Origin: CAISIP01 sp046594635
GTDB taxonomy: Bacteria; Pseudomonadota; Gammaproteobacteria; Burkholderiales; Burkholderiaceae_C
Length of the DNA: 30,248 nt
Direction of reading: 5' to 3'
NCBI GenBank assembly: GCA_046594635.1
Contig: JBKJRR010000081.1
Span: 1 to 30,248 of the forward strand
Shown here piece after piece: positions 14,684 to 23,727 of this stretch. How positions within the stretch are numbered: position 1 is the first letter of the stretch; each line of letters opens with the position of its first letter. Both the position numbers and the translations under genes were made by a program. The notes beneath the pieces are model-generated. The model made no database searches, had not been told where the DNA came from, and saw only the letters and a program-made list of their open reading frames with translations.

Positions 14684-15742
14684 ATGACAACTGCTGCGCC
14701 CTCTCCCGCCTTTGCACACCCTCTGGCCAGCCCCTGGTGGGCCGGCACGGACGCCATCACCGATGTCACTGGCATCGAAGTGGGCCAGTTCACCGACCAA
14801 CGCCGGCCTACAGGATGCAGCGTCGTGCTCGCGCGCGCTGGCGCAGTGGCGGGCGTTGACGTGCGGGGTGCGGCACCCGGCACGCGTGAGACGGACTTGC
14901 TGCACCCGTCCAATCTGGTCGACACGGCGCACGCCATTCTTTTGGCGGGTGGCAGCGCATGGGGCCTGGACGCAGCGACCGGCGTGATGCGCTGGCTGGA
15001 GGAAAACGGTATCGGCCTGCCGGTGTCCTACGGTCTGGTGCCGATCGTGCCAGCCGCTGTGCTGTTCGACCTGCCGGTCGGCGACGCGCGCATCCGGCCG
15101 GATGCGAGCGCCGGCTACCAGGCCTGCCAGCAGGCCAGCGCACGGACCCCCGAGGCCGGCAATGTCGGCGCTGGCGCCGGCGCACTGGTCGGCAAGTTGT
15201 TCGGCATTGCAGGGGCCATGAAGGGTGGCATCGGCAGCGCCTCGCTGACCGTCGACGGTGTCACGGTCGGGGCGCTGGTGGCATGCAATGCACTGGGCGA
15301 TGTGGTCGACCCGGCCACCGGTCAGGTGCTGGCTGGTGCGCGCAACGACGACGGCCTTTCGCTGCGCGACATCCGACGCGCCATCCTGGCCGGCGACACG
15401 CCCCGTCCGCTGCTGGCCGGCACCAACACCACGCTGGGGGTGGTTGCCACCGACGCGATCCTGACCAAGGCCCAGGCCCATCGGCTGGCCCAGGTTGCAC
15501 ATGATGGTCTGGCCCGCGCGATCAACCCGGTACACACGATGTCCGATGGTGACGTGGTATTTGCCATGGGCACGGGCTGCTCGGGAAAACCGGCGGCGAT
15601 GATGCAACTTGCCACACTGGCTGCCGAGGTGACCGCGCGCGCCGTGGTTCGGGCGGTCCTGGCGGCCCGCGGCATCACCATCGGCACGCAGCACTGGCCG
15701 GCTGCGTGCGACCTCGCACCGACGCATTCACCCCCTGGTTGA
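14684..15742 (+). CDS. P1-family (DmpA/NylC-like) self-processing peptidase
   Basis: 352 aa from ATG 14684 (MTTAAPSPAF); an in-frame start at 14603 would add 27 unlikely residues. The family signature is clear: ITDVTGIEVGQFTD near the N-terminus, LLAGGSAWGLDAATGVMRWLEE, GNVGAGAGALVGK, and the processing site GTNTTLGVVATDA with N248 and nucleophile T249. These proteins cleave themselves before the Thr or Ser to form an N-terminal-nucleophile aminopeptidase or amidase; relatives act on D-amino-acid or beta-peptides and on nylon oligomers. No signal peptide is seen, so it is cytoplasmic. It is 4 bp from the TAXI receptor gene, suggesting joint uptake and hydrolysis of a small amide, which is inference. 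Confidence 0.92.
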   Translation: MTTAAPSPAFAHPLASPWWAGTDAITDVTGIEVGQFTDQRRPTGCSVVLARAGAVAGVDVRGAAPGTRETDLLHPSNLVDTAHAILLAGGSAWGLDAATGVMRWLEENGIGLPVSYGLVPIVPAAVLFDLPVGDARIRPDASAGYQACQQASARTPEAGNVGAGAGALVGKLFGIAGAMKGGIGSASLTVDGVTVGALVACNALGDVVDPATGQVLAGARNDDGLSLRDIRRAILAGDTPRPLLAGTNTTLGVVATDAILTKAQAHRLAQVAHDGLARAINPVHTMSDGDVVFAMGTGCSGKPAAMMQLATLAAEVTARAVVRAVLAARGITIGTQHWPAACDLAPTHSPPG

Positions 15743-15746
15743 CGCC

Positions 15747-17066
15747 ATGCCCCGCACGATTCGTTATACGCTCTTGTCGCTGCGCGAACTGATCGTCTCG
15801 GCGGGACCGTTCATCCTGCTGGCCGTCGGTCTTCTGGCATTGGCATACTGGTGGCTGGACCCGATTCCACCCGAGCGGGTACGTCTGGCCACCGGCCCGG
15901 CGCAAAGCGCGTACGCCGAGTTCGGCACGCGTTACCAGAAGGCGCTGGCGGCCAGTGGCATCGAGGTGGAGCTGATCCCCAGCGAAGGCTCCTCCGACAA
16001 CCTGCGTCTGGTGCAGGAAGGTCGGGCCGACCTCGGCTTTGTGCAAGGTGGCAGCCGCAAGCCTTCGCAAGACGACGGTACGGCGCCTGTCTCGCTCGGT
16101 GATCTGTTCGTCGAGCCGGTGTGGTTGTTCTACCGCGAAGACGCGGCACGCAAGATCAATACCTCCGCCACGTTATCGAGTCTGGGTGAGTCACGCGGCT
16201 TGCGCATCAATGTTGGAACCCCTGGCAGCGGCGTGCCGCAACTGATGGCATCGCTGTTCGAACTCAACAAGATCGAGCCCGACACGGTGACGCTGTCCCG
16301 ACTCGGCCAGACCGATGCCACGGTCGCGTTTCTCGAGGGCAGCATCGACGCGCTGGTGTTTGCCTCTGCGCCCGAGTCGCTGATGGTGCAGATGCTGCTG
16401 CAGACTCCGGGCGTGAAACTGATGGACTTCGCACAAAACGAAGCCTATTCGCGCCGGCTGCCGTTCCTGGCGCCGGTGACACTGCCTCGCGGCGTGGTTG
16501 ACCTGGCCGCCGGCGTACCGGCAGGTGATGTGCACCTGGTCGCAACCACCACAACCTTGTTGGCTGCCCCCGGCCTGCATCCAGCCGTGCTCCAACTGTT
16601 CTCGCAGGCCTCACTGGCAATGCACGGCGGCGCCGGCTGGTTCAGCCGCTCTCGCCAATACCCGCTGCCGGTGAATGCCGAGTTCCCGCTGTCCAAGGAG
16701 GCCGAGCGCACGATCCGCAGCGGAGTGCCACTGTTGCAGCGTTACCTGCCTTTCCAGCTGGCCAATCTGCTTGAGCGCATGTGGTTGTCGCTGGGCATCA
16801 TCCTGGCCTTGCTGCTGCCGCTGTCGCGCATCGTTCCACCGTTGTACGAATTCCGCATCCGCTCGCGTGTATTTCGCTGGTATGCGCAGTTGCGCGATAT
16901 CGAGGACAGGGTCACCGAGCATGCAGACTCCACGCCCGCCTTGCTGCAGGAGCTCGATGAACTCGAGTTGCGGGTCGGCAAGGTGGTGATCCCGCTGTCC
17001 CATGCTGACGAGTTGTACGCACTGCGCAACCACATCAACCTGATCCGACAGAAGCTGTCGCGCTGA
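15747..17066 (+). CDS. Membrane-anchored TAXI-type TRAP solute receptor
   Basis: 439 aa. A membrane helix at about residues 18-36 precedes a periplasmic TAXI solute-binding domain (RLATGPAQSAYAEFGTRYQKAL, ELIPSEGSSDNLRLVQEGRADLGFVQ, INVGTPGSGVPQLM). A second helix at about 344-362 is followed by a charged cytoplasmic tail of about 75 residues with coiled-coil character (ELDELELRVGKVV). Ordinary TAXI receptors are soluble and work with a DctQ/DctM-type permease; none is encoded here. The double anchor suggests a sensor or adaptor role, or use of a remote permease. TAXI proteins commonly bind small carboxylates such as glutamate, but the ligand here is not evident. It is co-directional with the P1 peptidase. 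Confidence 0.9.
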   Translation: MPRTIRYTLLSLRELIVSAGPFILLAVGLLALAYWWLDPIPPERVRLATGPAQSAYAEFGTRYQKALAASGIEVELIPSEGSSDNLRLVQEGRADLGFVQGGSRKPSQDDGTAPVSLGDLFVEPVWLFYREDAARKINTSATLSSLGESRGLRINVGTPGSGVPQLMASLFELNKIEPDTVTLSRLGQTDATVAFLEGSIDALVFASAPESLMVQMLLQTPGVKLMDFAQNEAYSRRLPFLAPVTLPRGVVDLAAGVPAGDVHLVATTTTLLAAPGLHPAVLQLFSQASLAMHGGAGWFSRSRQYPLPVNAEFPLSKEAERTIRSGVPLLQRYLPFQLANLLERMWLSLGIILALLLPLSRIVPPLYEFRIRSRVFRWYAQLRDIEDRVTEHADSTPALLQELDELELRVGKVVIPLSHADELYALRNHINLIRQKLSR

Positions 17067-17100
17067 GGCGACGTGTATCGGCGTCGACCGGTCGCAATCT

Positions 17101-19302
17101 TCAGAACCGGATGTCCACGCTGTTGCGCAAGGCGACGCGGGCCACGGCATCCAGCGCGTCTTCCACCGGATCGGTCGAGATGATGCGCAGATGGCCCTGG
17201 GCATGCAGTTGCTCGCAGGCGCGCCGCGAGAGGGACTGAATGGCGCCGAGCGCGTCGACGAACAGCAGCAGGCTGCCGTTGGCACTGGTCCAGGCCAGGC
17301 GCGTGCGGGCCCAGTTGTCGTCGTGCAGCAACGCCACCCAGCTTCCTGCAACCAGCTGACCTGACAAGGCCGCGTCAGGCTCGGCCGCCACACCGACCGG
17401 CAGATCGAGGAATCCCGAGACCAGTGCCTCGGACGGAGCGAGCCAGGCGCTGTCGGAGTCTTGCCAGCGCGACTGCGGCGCTGCACTGCGTGGCGCACTC
17501 TCGGTGAACTCTGTGTCGGCGAACGATGGCGGACCCAGCCCCCGCTGGTGCCATGGCGCGAGTTGCGCGAAGAATGCCAGCCTTTCCGGCTCCGGGCATT
17601 CGATCGATGCCAGCCCTTGTGCGAGGCTTTGCTGCAAGGGCCCCACCATGCGTTGCAAGGCCGGCTGGTCCTGCCGGGTCAACGCTGGCTGGGCACTCCA
17701 CATCAGGTCGTCGATCAGGCCGGCATAACCTCCAGGATCGTCCGCGCCGCTGCGATCATTCATGCGTGCATGCGCCACCACCTGCGCCCAGGGCCCGCAC
17801 AGGAAATCGAGCACATGCGAGGGCACCAGCACGGCATCGGGCCGCCCCAGCACCTCGCGCACGATGGTCGCAGCCAGAGCCGCACGTTGTTCGGCCTGTT
17901 GCAGCGCATGTACAGCCCGGGCAATCTGGCGCTGCTCGCGACCGGCCGGTTCATCCCAGACCGCCACCAGCCGGGCCAACGCATGATCGAATGGGTCGGC
18001 GTTGTCGATCGCGCCGTCTGCCAGTGGCGCGACCGCCTCGCGCAGGGGTTCCATGAAGCCGCTGAAGCCACGCGAATCCACCGATTCGAAGGCAATCGAG
18101 CGGTGCGTGATCTCATGGAGCAGGCGCCGCGCAGGATGCAGTTTATGGCTGAAAAAACGCGGGTCCACCAGCGCCAGGCGCAACAGGGCGGGTTCAAGTC
18201 TGGCCACCAGGTCTTGCACCGGCCCCAGCAGGCGATCATCATGGCGGATGTTGTCCACCATCAGCGCCACGACTTCGAGTGCCAGGCTTTGATCCAGGCC
18301 ATGTGCGGCGCGCCGCAGCTGTTCACGCGGGTCGGCTGGCTGCAGCCCGACATCGGCGTCCGGTCGCAGGGTCTCGATGCGACGCACCAGCTTTTCGACC
18401 CGCGGCATGTCACGCACCGCGTCCAGGGCAGCAGGCACGGTAGGCCGAAACGCCGATGGGGCTGCGTCAGTTTCCGCATCCAGGCGGTTCCGGTCCACCC
18501 GGTCAGACGGCGCTTCGACGACGGTGTCCTCGAACCCCGGGTGAAACTGCCGCGCAATATCGGCCTGCACGTCGGTCGGGCCATGCACCAGCAACTGGCG
18601 CAGTCGCTCGAACGTCAGTTCGCGGGTATCGAGGCCTGCCAGTGGCACGGTCCTGGCGCCAGCACCGACACCACGCTCGTGCAGGTCGCTGCACAACTGG
18701 CGGTAGTAGATGTCGAGTTCCTGCCCCAGTGCCCCCGACATCAGCGACAACCAGCTCTGGCGCACAGCAACGGCGACCGGCAACTGACCCAGCGCCGTGG
18801 CGAGCGCGTCCACATACACGGCCGGGCGCAGCGGATTGCGTTCGAGCTGCACCTGCTCCAGGCCGAGCATCGTGCACATCAGCTGGTTGAGCTCACTCAG
18901 CGCCTGGTCTGCCGCGATCTGCACGGCGTGGCGTACGCGGGCACTTTCGACACTCTGGCGTACCTGCGCGGCGTCCATGCTGGCGATCTGGTCGAAGTGC
19001 GGTTGCACCGCCACCGGAATCACCACCGGTTCGCGCGCAGCGGTTCGTACGAAGGCTGTCTTGAGTTCATCGAAAAAACGCGCCACGGCGTCGGACTCGA
19101 ACTGGTTGAGCTGTCGCCGCGACCCGGTATGGCGCTCGCGTTCACGTTTGTCCGTGGCCCGTGCTTCCAGGTCACGCAGGCCCGCCCTGGCATGCGCAAT
19201 CAGGCGCGCCATCAGGTCGGGCGCACCCTTGACAGCGTGGTCGATCGTGGCCTGGTACAGAACGGCGAAGCGTCGCGCTTCGTCCGGTTCGGTGACTTTC
19301 AT
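17101..19302 (-). CDS. DUF1631 family protein (paralogue 1)
   Basis: 733 aa from ATG 19302, with a strong GGAGG seven to eight bases upstream. It is a largely helical, soluble protein without a signal peptide. It resembles the second DUF1631 gene at 21197-23377 along its length; matching blocks include RFFSHKLHPARRLLHEITHRSIAFES, FLCGPWAQVVAHARM and LIDDLMWSAQ. The C-terminal 90 residues (GSWVALLHDDNWARTRLAWTSANGSLLLFVDALG) form a beta-rich module somewhat like a PilZ barrel, but without a clear RxxxR motif. The molecular function of DUF1631 is not established. It follows ettA by 70 bp on the same strand. The convergent 34-bp gap to the TAXI gene shows no convincing terminator. Confidence 0.9.
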   Translation of the reverse strand: MKVTEPDEARRFAVLYQATIDHAVKGAPDLMARLIAHARAGLRDLEARATDKRERERHTGSRRQLNQFESDAVARFFDELKTAFVRTAAREPVVIPVAVQPHFDQIASMDAAQVRQSVESARVRHAVQIAADQALSELNQLMCTMLGLEQVQLERNPLRPAVYVDALATALGQLPVAVAVRQSWLSLMSGALGQELDIYYRQLCSDLHERGVGAGARTVPLAGLDTRELTFERLRQLLVHGPTDVQADIARQFHPGFEDTVVEAPSDRVDRNRLDAETDAAPSAFRPTVPAALDAVRDMPRVEKLVRRIETLRPDADVGLQPADPREQLRRAAHGLDQSLALEVVALMVDNIRHDDRLLGPVQDLVARLEPALLRLALVDPRFFSHKLHPARRLLHEITHRSIAFESVDSRGFSGFMEPLREAVAPLADGAIDNADPFDHALARLVAVWDEPAGREQRQIARAVHALQQAEQRAALAATIVREVLGRPDAVLVPSHVLDFLCGPWAQVVAHARMNDRSGADDPGGYAGLIDDLMWSAQPALTRQDQPALQRMVGPLQQSLAQGLASIECPEPERLAFFAQLAPWHQRGLGPPSFADTEFTESAPRSAAPQSRWQDSDSAWLAPSEALVSGFLDLPVGVAAEPDAALSGQLVAGSWVALLHDDNWARTRLAWTSANGSLLLFVDALGAIQSLSRRACEQLHAQGHLRIISTDPVEDALDAVARVALRNSVDIRF

Positions 19303-19331
19303 GTCGGGTCCTCCAACAGGTCTGGCGTGCT

Positions 19332-19347
19332 TGCCGGCAAACCGGCA
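19332..19347. repeat. Short hairpin between ettA and DUF1631 paralogue 1
   Basis: TGCCGG and CCGGCA form a 6-bp stem with loop CAAA in the 70-bp gap. No T-run is present, so it is not a clear terminator; it might partly separate ettA from the downstream gene. Confidence 0.3.
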
Positions 19348-19372
19348 GACCCCGACAGCGGCGAGCGAACGC

Positions 19373-21034
19373 CTATTTCAGAGCCTTGAAGCGCATACGC
19401 TTGGGTTTGGCACCCTCCTCACCCAGGCGACGCTTTTTGTCGGCCTCGTATTCCTGGTAGTTTCCGTCAAAGAAGGTCCACTGGCTATCTCCTTCGCAGG
19501 CCAGGATATGGGTGGCGATCCGGTCGAGAAACCATCGATCGTGGCTGATCACCATGATCGAGCCGGCGAATTCGAGCAAGGCATCTTCCAATGCGCGCAG
19601 GGTTTCCACGTCCAGGTCGTTGGACGGTTCGTCGAGCATCAACACATTGCCACCGGCAATCAAGGTCTTGGCCAGGTGCAGGCGTCCGCGCTCACCACCG
19701 GACAAACTGCCCACGCGTTTTTGCTGGTCGCCGCCGTTGAAGTTGAAGCGGCCGCAATAGGCACGGCTGGCCATCTGGAACTTGCCCACATTGAGGATGT
19801 CAAGGCCACCCGAAACGTCTTCCCAGACGGTCTTCTCGTTGGCCAGGTCATCGCGATTCTGGTCGACAAATGCCATCTTGACGGTTGAACCGACCTTGAC
19901 CTCGCCACTGTCGGCTTGCTGCTTGCCCGCGATCATGCGAAACAGCGTCGACTTGCCAGCCCCGTTCGGGCCGATGATGCCGACGATGGCGCCGGCGGGC
20001 ACCTTGAAGCTGAGGTTGTCAATCAGCAGACGGTCGCCGAAGGACTTGCTGACATTGACGAACTCGATCACCTCATTGCCCAGGCGCTCCGCCACCGGGA
20101 TAAAGATTTCGTTGGTCTCGTTGCGCTTCTGGTATTCGAAATCGGACAGTTCTTCGAAGCGGGCCAGCCGGGCCTTGCTCTTGGCCTGGCGCGCCTTGGG
20201 GTTCTGGCGTGACCATTCCAGCTCCTTCTTCAAGGCCTTGGCACGGGACTCCTCGCCCTTTTGCTCCTGGACCAGTCGCTCCTGCTTCTGGGACAACCAG
20301 TCGCTGTAATTGCCCTTGTACGGAATGCCGGAGCCGCGGTCGAGCTCCAGAATCCACTCGGCGGCATTGTCCAGAAAGTAGCGATCATGGGTGATGGCCA
20401 CAACCGTGCCCGAATAGCGCTGCAAAAACTGCTCCAGCCAGTCGACCGACTCGGCATCCAGGTGGTTGGTAGGCTCGTCAAGCAGCAGCATGTCGGGCTT
20501 GGACAGCAGCAGCCGGCACAAGGCAACGCGGCGCTTTTCGCCGCCGGACAACACGTCGACCTTGGCATCCCACGGCGGCAGACGCAACGCGTCGGCCGCG
20601 ATCTCGAGCTGGTGCTCCGAATCGGTGCCAGCAGCGCCGATGATGGCCTCGAGTTCGGCCTGCTCCGTCGCCAGCGCGTCAAAGTCGGCATCTTCTTCGC
20701 CATAGGCGACATACACCTGCTCGAGCCGCGCCTTGGCGTTGTAAACGGCTTCCATGCCACTTTCGACGCTCTCGCGCACGGTCTGGGTTGGATCGAGTTG
20801 CGGTTCCTGCGGAAGGTAGCCGATGTTCAGGCCGGCCATGGGCTGCGCCTCGCCCTCGATCTCGGTGTCCAGACCGGCCATGATCTTGAGCAGGGTCGAC
20901 TTGCCGGAGCCATTGGTACCGAGCACGCCGATCTTGGCGCCGGGAAAGAAACTGAGCGAGATGTCCTTGAGGATATGGCGCTTGGGCGGAACGATCTTGC
21001 CCACGCGGTTCATCGTGAATACATATTGCGCCAT
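19373..21034 (-). CDS. ettA: Energy-dependent translational throttle protein EttA (ABC-F)
   Basis: 553 aa from ATG 21034 (MAQYVFTMNRVGKIVPPKR), close to the E. coli length of 555. Two ABC ATPase domains are complete: Walker A GTNGSGKST and GPNGAGKST, signatures LSGGEKRRVAL and LSGGERGRLHL, Walker B MLLLDEPTNHLD and VLMLDEPSNDLD. The charged inter-domain linker (EQKGEESRAKALKKELEW, then ARQAKSKARLARFEEL) is the P-site-tRNA-interaction motif region of ABC-F proteins. There are no membrane segments. EttA binds the ribosomal E site and gates the first elongation steps according to ATP/ADP. An AAGGA lies about 12 nt upstream of the start. It is encoded between two DUF1631 paralogues on the same strand. 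A -10-like GATAAT (minus strand, 21108-21103) in the 162-bp upstream gap may be its own promoter. Confidence 0.96.
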   Translation of the reverse strand: MAQYVFTMNRVGKIVPPKRHILKDISLSFFPGAKIGVLGTNGSGKSTLLKIMAGLDTEIEGEAQPMAGLNIGYLPQEPQLDPTQTVRESVESGMEAVYNAKARLEQVYVAYGEEDADFDALATEQAELEAIIGAAGTDSEHQLEIAADALRLPPWDAKVDVLSGGEKRRVALCRLLLSKPDMLLLDEPTNHLDAESVDWLEQFLQRYSGTVVAITHDRYFLDNAAEWILELDRGSGIPYKGNYSDWLSQKQERLVQEQKGEESRAKALKKELEWSRQNPKARQAKSKARLARFEELSDFEYQKRNETNEIFIPVAERLGNEVIEFVNVSKSFGDRLLIDNLSFKVPAGAIVGIIGPNGAGKSTLFRMIAGKQQADSGEVKVGSTVKMAFVDQNRDDLANEKTVWEDVSGGLDILNVGKFQMASRAYCGRFNFNGGDQQKRVGSLSGGERGRLHLAKTLIAGGNVLMLDEPSNDLDVETLRALEDALLEFAGSIMVISHDRWFLDRIATHILACEGDSQWTFFDGNYQEYEADKKRRLGEEGAKPKRMRFKALK

Positions 21035-21196
21035 GGCGGGGTGTTTTCCTTGCTGGTCTGGGGGGTGATACCGGAGCGGGCTGCGGGCCCGCATAACTCC
21101 CCATTATCGACGCTTGCCAACCCCCTGGCTCGCACTCCCGGTTCGCACCGACATCGCCACCGCGACAAATCGCCGCCGGGCACCCTGGCGCAGCCG

Positions 21197-23377
21197 CTAG
21201 TTGCCGCGCGGTGGGTCGGTCACCAGCGGCGCCATGCCGGATTCCAGCAACAGGTCGAACACCGGAACCACGACACGAATGCGCCCCTGCATTTGCAGCT
21301 TTTCCATGGACCGGCGCGACATCGCATGGGCCAGTCCGGCACCCGACACGAACATGAACAACTTGCGGTCACGCCCGATCCAGGTCAGCTTGGCCCGAAG
21401 CCAGGCACCGTCGAGCATCAACTCGACTTCAGCCCCGACGGACTGTTCCGACGGAATGTAGCTGTCCCGGGTGTCGCGCCCGTCAGGGAAATCCAGTGGC
21501 ACCATGCCGCTGTCCGTCTGCAGGCCTTCGGAATCCGGCGCGTCGAGCAGCCCACTGATGGAATCCATCGCGTCATCGGACAAGGTCTGCTCGCGCGCGG
21601 CCGCGCGTGCCTGGGCCTTGGCGCGGCGATAGTCATCCAGCACCTTGTCATGCAGGGCGCTGAGCGCGTCCAGGAAGATGGCGATCGGCTCCGGCGGATA
21701 ACGAATCAGCAACAGGCCTTCGTTCAGGCGAGCGAGCAGGCGCGGGATCATGCGCACCAGGCGGGCCGGGTCCTGGCGCACCTGCGCCAGCTGAACGCTC
21801 CAGACCAGATCGTCCACCAGCGCCAGAAGGCCATGCGCGTCGGTCTGTTCACCGCTGTTCTGCAGATGGCTTTCGGCCAGTACCTGCGACCAGGGACCGC
21901 GCAGGAAACTCGCCACCAATTGCGGCTGGCCACTGCCGCGAAAGCGCTCCATCATGGCATCGGAATAACGCTGTGCCAGCACGTTGCGCTGCTGTGCATG
22001 TTCGCGCGCACGCCGCTCGCTCTCGCGGCGCTGCATCCGCGCTTCGTCGCGGTCCTTCCAGGCCTTCTCGAGGTCGGCCAGCGCACCGGCGTAGGCTGGT
22101 GCATCGCCGGCGCTGCGCGACAAGGCGTTGACCGCATCCGACACACAGGCGGCAAACTCGTTGATGGCCTCGTCGTCGTTGGTCGGATATGCCAGGCTGC
22201 GCTGCACCACCCGATCAAGCAGTTGACGAGCGGCATGGCGGCGATCAATAAAAAAACGGGGGTCGGAGCGCGCCAGTTGCAGCAACGCGGGCTCCAGGGA
22301 GCGCAACTGCATGCGCACCGGCAGCAACAAGCGCTCATCGTCAGCCAACTGTTCGACCATCAGGGCGACCACCTCTTCACCAAGCATGCGGCCGATCTGC
22401 TGGTTCTGGTCGCGTGTGCGGTTCTGTCCGATCTTCTCGTCCTGGGAACCGCCGGCCGGTTTTCCCACCGCCAACTGGCGTACCGATCGCTCGGCCAGGC
22501 GCTGCATCATCGGCTCAACCAGCTTGAGGTCCTGCAACGCCACCAGCGAGGCCGGCACCGTGTGGGTGAAATCCTGGAAAACGCCAGGCTGGATGCGGGC
22601 GTGTGGTTCGCCCGCCAGCAGGCGACGCAGTTTCTCCAGTGTCTGCATGGTGCGCTCCACTTCGGAGCGGGTTTTGCGCGCCCTTACCGCAGCGCCGTCG
22701 CCAGCGCTGCCTGGCAGCGGCTCAACCAGTCGCACACCCTGCGAGCGCATCCACTCGCTGGCTTCCCGGTAAAGTGAGCGCAGGCCGATGCCCATGGCAA
22801 TAGCGGATGGACGCAGCAGGTCCATGCGGATGTCCTCGTTTGGAATCCAGGCAGTCAGTGTCTCGAGCAGCGCACGCACAAAGGCTTCGGGCTTGAGCGG
22901 ATTGAGCGCAGGCTGCACCGTGCTCCAGCCCAGCAAGGAGCTGACCAGCGAGTCGAATTGGGGCAATACCTCCTCGGCCGCGCGAATGATCTCCTGGCGT
23001 GCCAGCGCCAGCTCGATATGAATTTCGATCTCGTGGATGTCGTAGAAACGCAGGTCGTCGAACTGCACCGACTCGTTGCGCGCGAGATCCTTGGAACTGC
23101 TGTGGAACACCAGCCGGCGCAACTCCGACGCGAATGTGGCGCGCACCGCGGGCGCATCACCGAGCAAAACCCGCACCGCCGATTTGACCCGTACGCTGGG
23201 CAACTCATCAACCGGTTCACCTTCGGTCTCGGCGGTTAACCGGGTCAACGCAGCCAGCACGTCATCGGCCAGGCCGGCGGCCTGATCCAACACCAGTTCA
23301 ATACAGTCGGACAAGGTCGGAAGCATGGGTGCGGCATTGCTTGCCACACCGATCCTTCGCAACCTGTACTTGCTCAT
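21197..23377 (-). CDS. DUF1631 family protein (paralogue 2)
   Basis: 726 aa from ATG 23377 (MSKYRLRRIG), with GGGAGC just upstream; the frame stays open 85 codons further up, but that stretch is intergenic. Soluble, mostly helical, no signal peptide. Blocks shared with paralogue 1 include RFFIDRRHAARQLLDRVVQRSLAY, FLRGPWSQVLAESHL and LVDDLVWSVQ. The C-terminal beta-rich module (VELMLDGAWLRAKLTWIGRDRKLFMFV, then AMSRRSMEKLQMQGRIRVV) is better preserved than in paralogue 1. The middle contains a long Arg/Glu-rich helical segment likely to form a coiled coil. Function unknown. It is upstream of ettA, with 162 bp between them. Confidence 0.9.
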   Translation of the reverse strand: MSKYRLRRIGVASNAAPMLPTLSDCIELVLDQAAGLADDVLAALTRLTAETEGEPVDELPSVRVKSAVRVLLGDAPAVRATFASELRRLVFHSSSKDLARNESVQFDDLRFYDIHEIEIHIELALARQEIIRAAEEVLPQFDSLVSSLLGWSTVQPALNPLKPEAFVRALLETLTAWIPNEDIRMDLLRPSAIAMGIGLRSLYREASEWMRSQGVRLVEPLPGSAGDGAAVRARKTRSEVERTMQTLEKLRRLLAGEPHARIQPGVFQDFTHTVPASLVALQDLKLVEPMMQRLAERSVRQLAVGKPAGGSQDEKIGQNRTRDQNQQIGRMLGEEVVALMVEQLADDERLLLPVRMQLRSLEPALLQLARSDPRFFIDRRHAARQLLDRVVQRSLAYPTNDDEAINEFAACVSDAVNALSRSAGDAPAYAGALADLEKAWKDRDEARMQRRESERRAREHAQQRNVLAQRYSDAMMERFRGSGQPQLVASFLRGPWSQVLAESHLQNSGEQTDAHGLLALVDDLVWSVQLAQVRQDPARLVRMIPRLLARLNEGLLLIRYPPEPIAIFLDALSALHDKVLDDYRRAKAQARAAAREQTLSDDAMDSISGLLDAPDSEGLQTDSGMVPLDFPDGRDTRDSYIPSEQSVGAEVELMLDGAWLRAKLTWIGRDRKLFMFVSGAGLAHAMSRRSMEKLQMQGRIRVVVPVFDLLLESGMAPLVTDPPRGN

Positions 23378-23490
23378 CGAAGCTCCCTGCTCGCTTGCAC
23401 CGACCCGACAATATGGACCGGCCGACCCGCAGACCGCCGTAGCAGAACTGACGTAGTCACCCATTCTGACTGCCAAGACGCGCCGATGGC

Positions 23491-23522
23491 AAGCCCGGAC
23501 CCGCTCCAGGGTGGCTTTTTTT
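23491..23522 (+). terminator. Intrinsic-terminator-like hairpin with T7 tract, no plus-strand gene upstream
   Basis: AAGCC, a 3-base bulge, ACCC, a 6-base loop, then GGGT and GGCTT, followed by seven T. It would end plus-strand transcription about 215 bp before rhlE. The nearest upstream plus-strand gene is more than 6 kb away (TAXI, ending 17066), so it may end an antisense or small RNA, or block read-through into rhlE. Confidence 0.5.
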
Positions 23523-23675
23523 GCGTTCCAGGCGGCTATCTGGGGTTGACTGGCACGGTCGTGCGACAATACCGCCGGTCGGGGGCCTCCAGCTGCCCGC
23601 GGCGCCAGCGTCTGCTGGGGGTCCTGCAACACGCACGTGTCCCAAACTTTTTACTCTGTCAACCTTTGACTGGAC

Positions 23676-23693
23676 CGGTATTGCGATACCGGC
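23676..23693. repeat. Perfect hairpin in the rhlE leader
   Basis: CCGGTAT and ATACCGG form a 7-bp stem with a 4-base loop (TGCG), 45 nt before the rhlE ATG. It could be an operator dyad or an mRNA stem-loop. Confidence 0.5.
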
Positions 23694-23710
23694 ACGGGTA
23701 GACATGCCAA

Positions 23711-23727
23711 GCGCCCAGGACGGGCGC
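23711..23727 (+). promoter_or_regulatory. Hairpin presenting AGGA in its loop just before rhlE
   Basis: GCGCCC and GGGCGC form a 6-bp GC stem with loop AGGAC, ending 11 nt before ATG 23739. No other Shine-Dalgarno-like sequence precedes the start. The AGGA lies 18 nt from the ATG in the linear sequence, which is too far unless the structure alters spacing. Confidence 0.4.

Noticed and set aside
17067..17100. Bidirectional terminator between the TAXI and DUF1631 genes (GCGAC/GTCGC arms)
   Set aside because: Only a 5-bp stem with an 18-base loop and no T-run on either strand.
17461..19389. Open frame of 642 codons antisense to DUF1631 paralogue 1
   Set aside because: Same reason: composition of a shadow frame, while the minus-strand frame has a strong ribosome site and clear paralogy.
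20261..22777. Open frame of 838 codons on the plus strand across ettA and DUF1631 paralogue 2
   Set aside because: It runs antisense through two well-supported genes and has a His/Gln/Arg-rich composition typical of antisense GC-rich frames.
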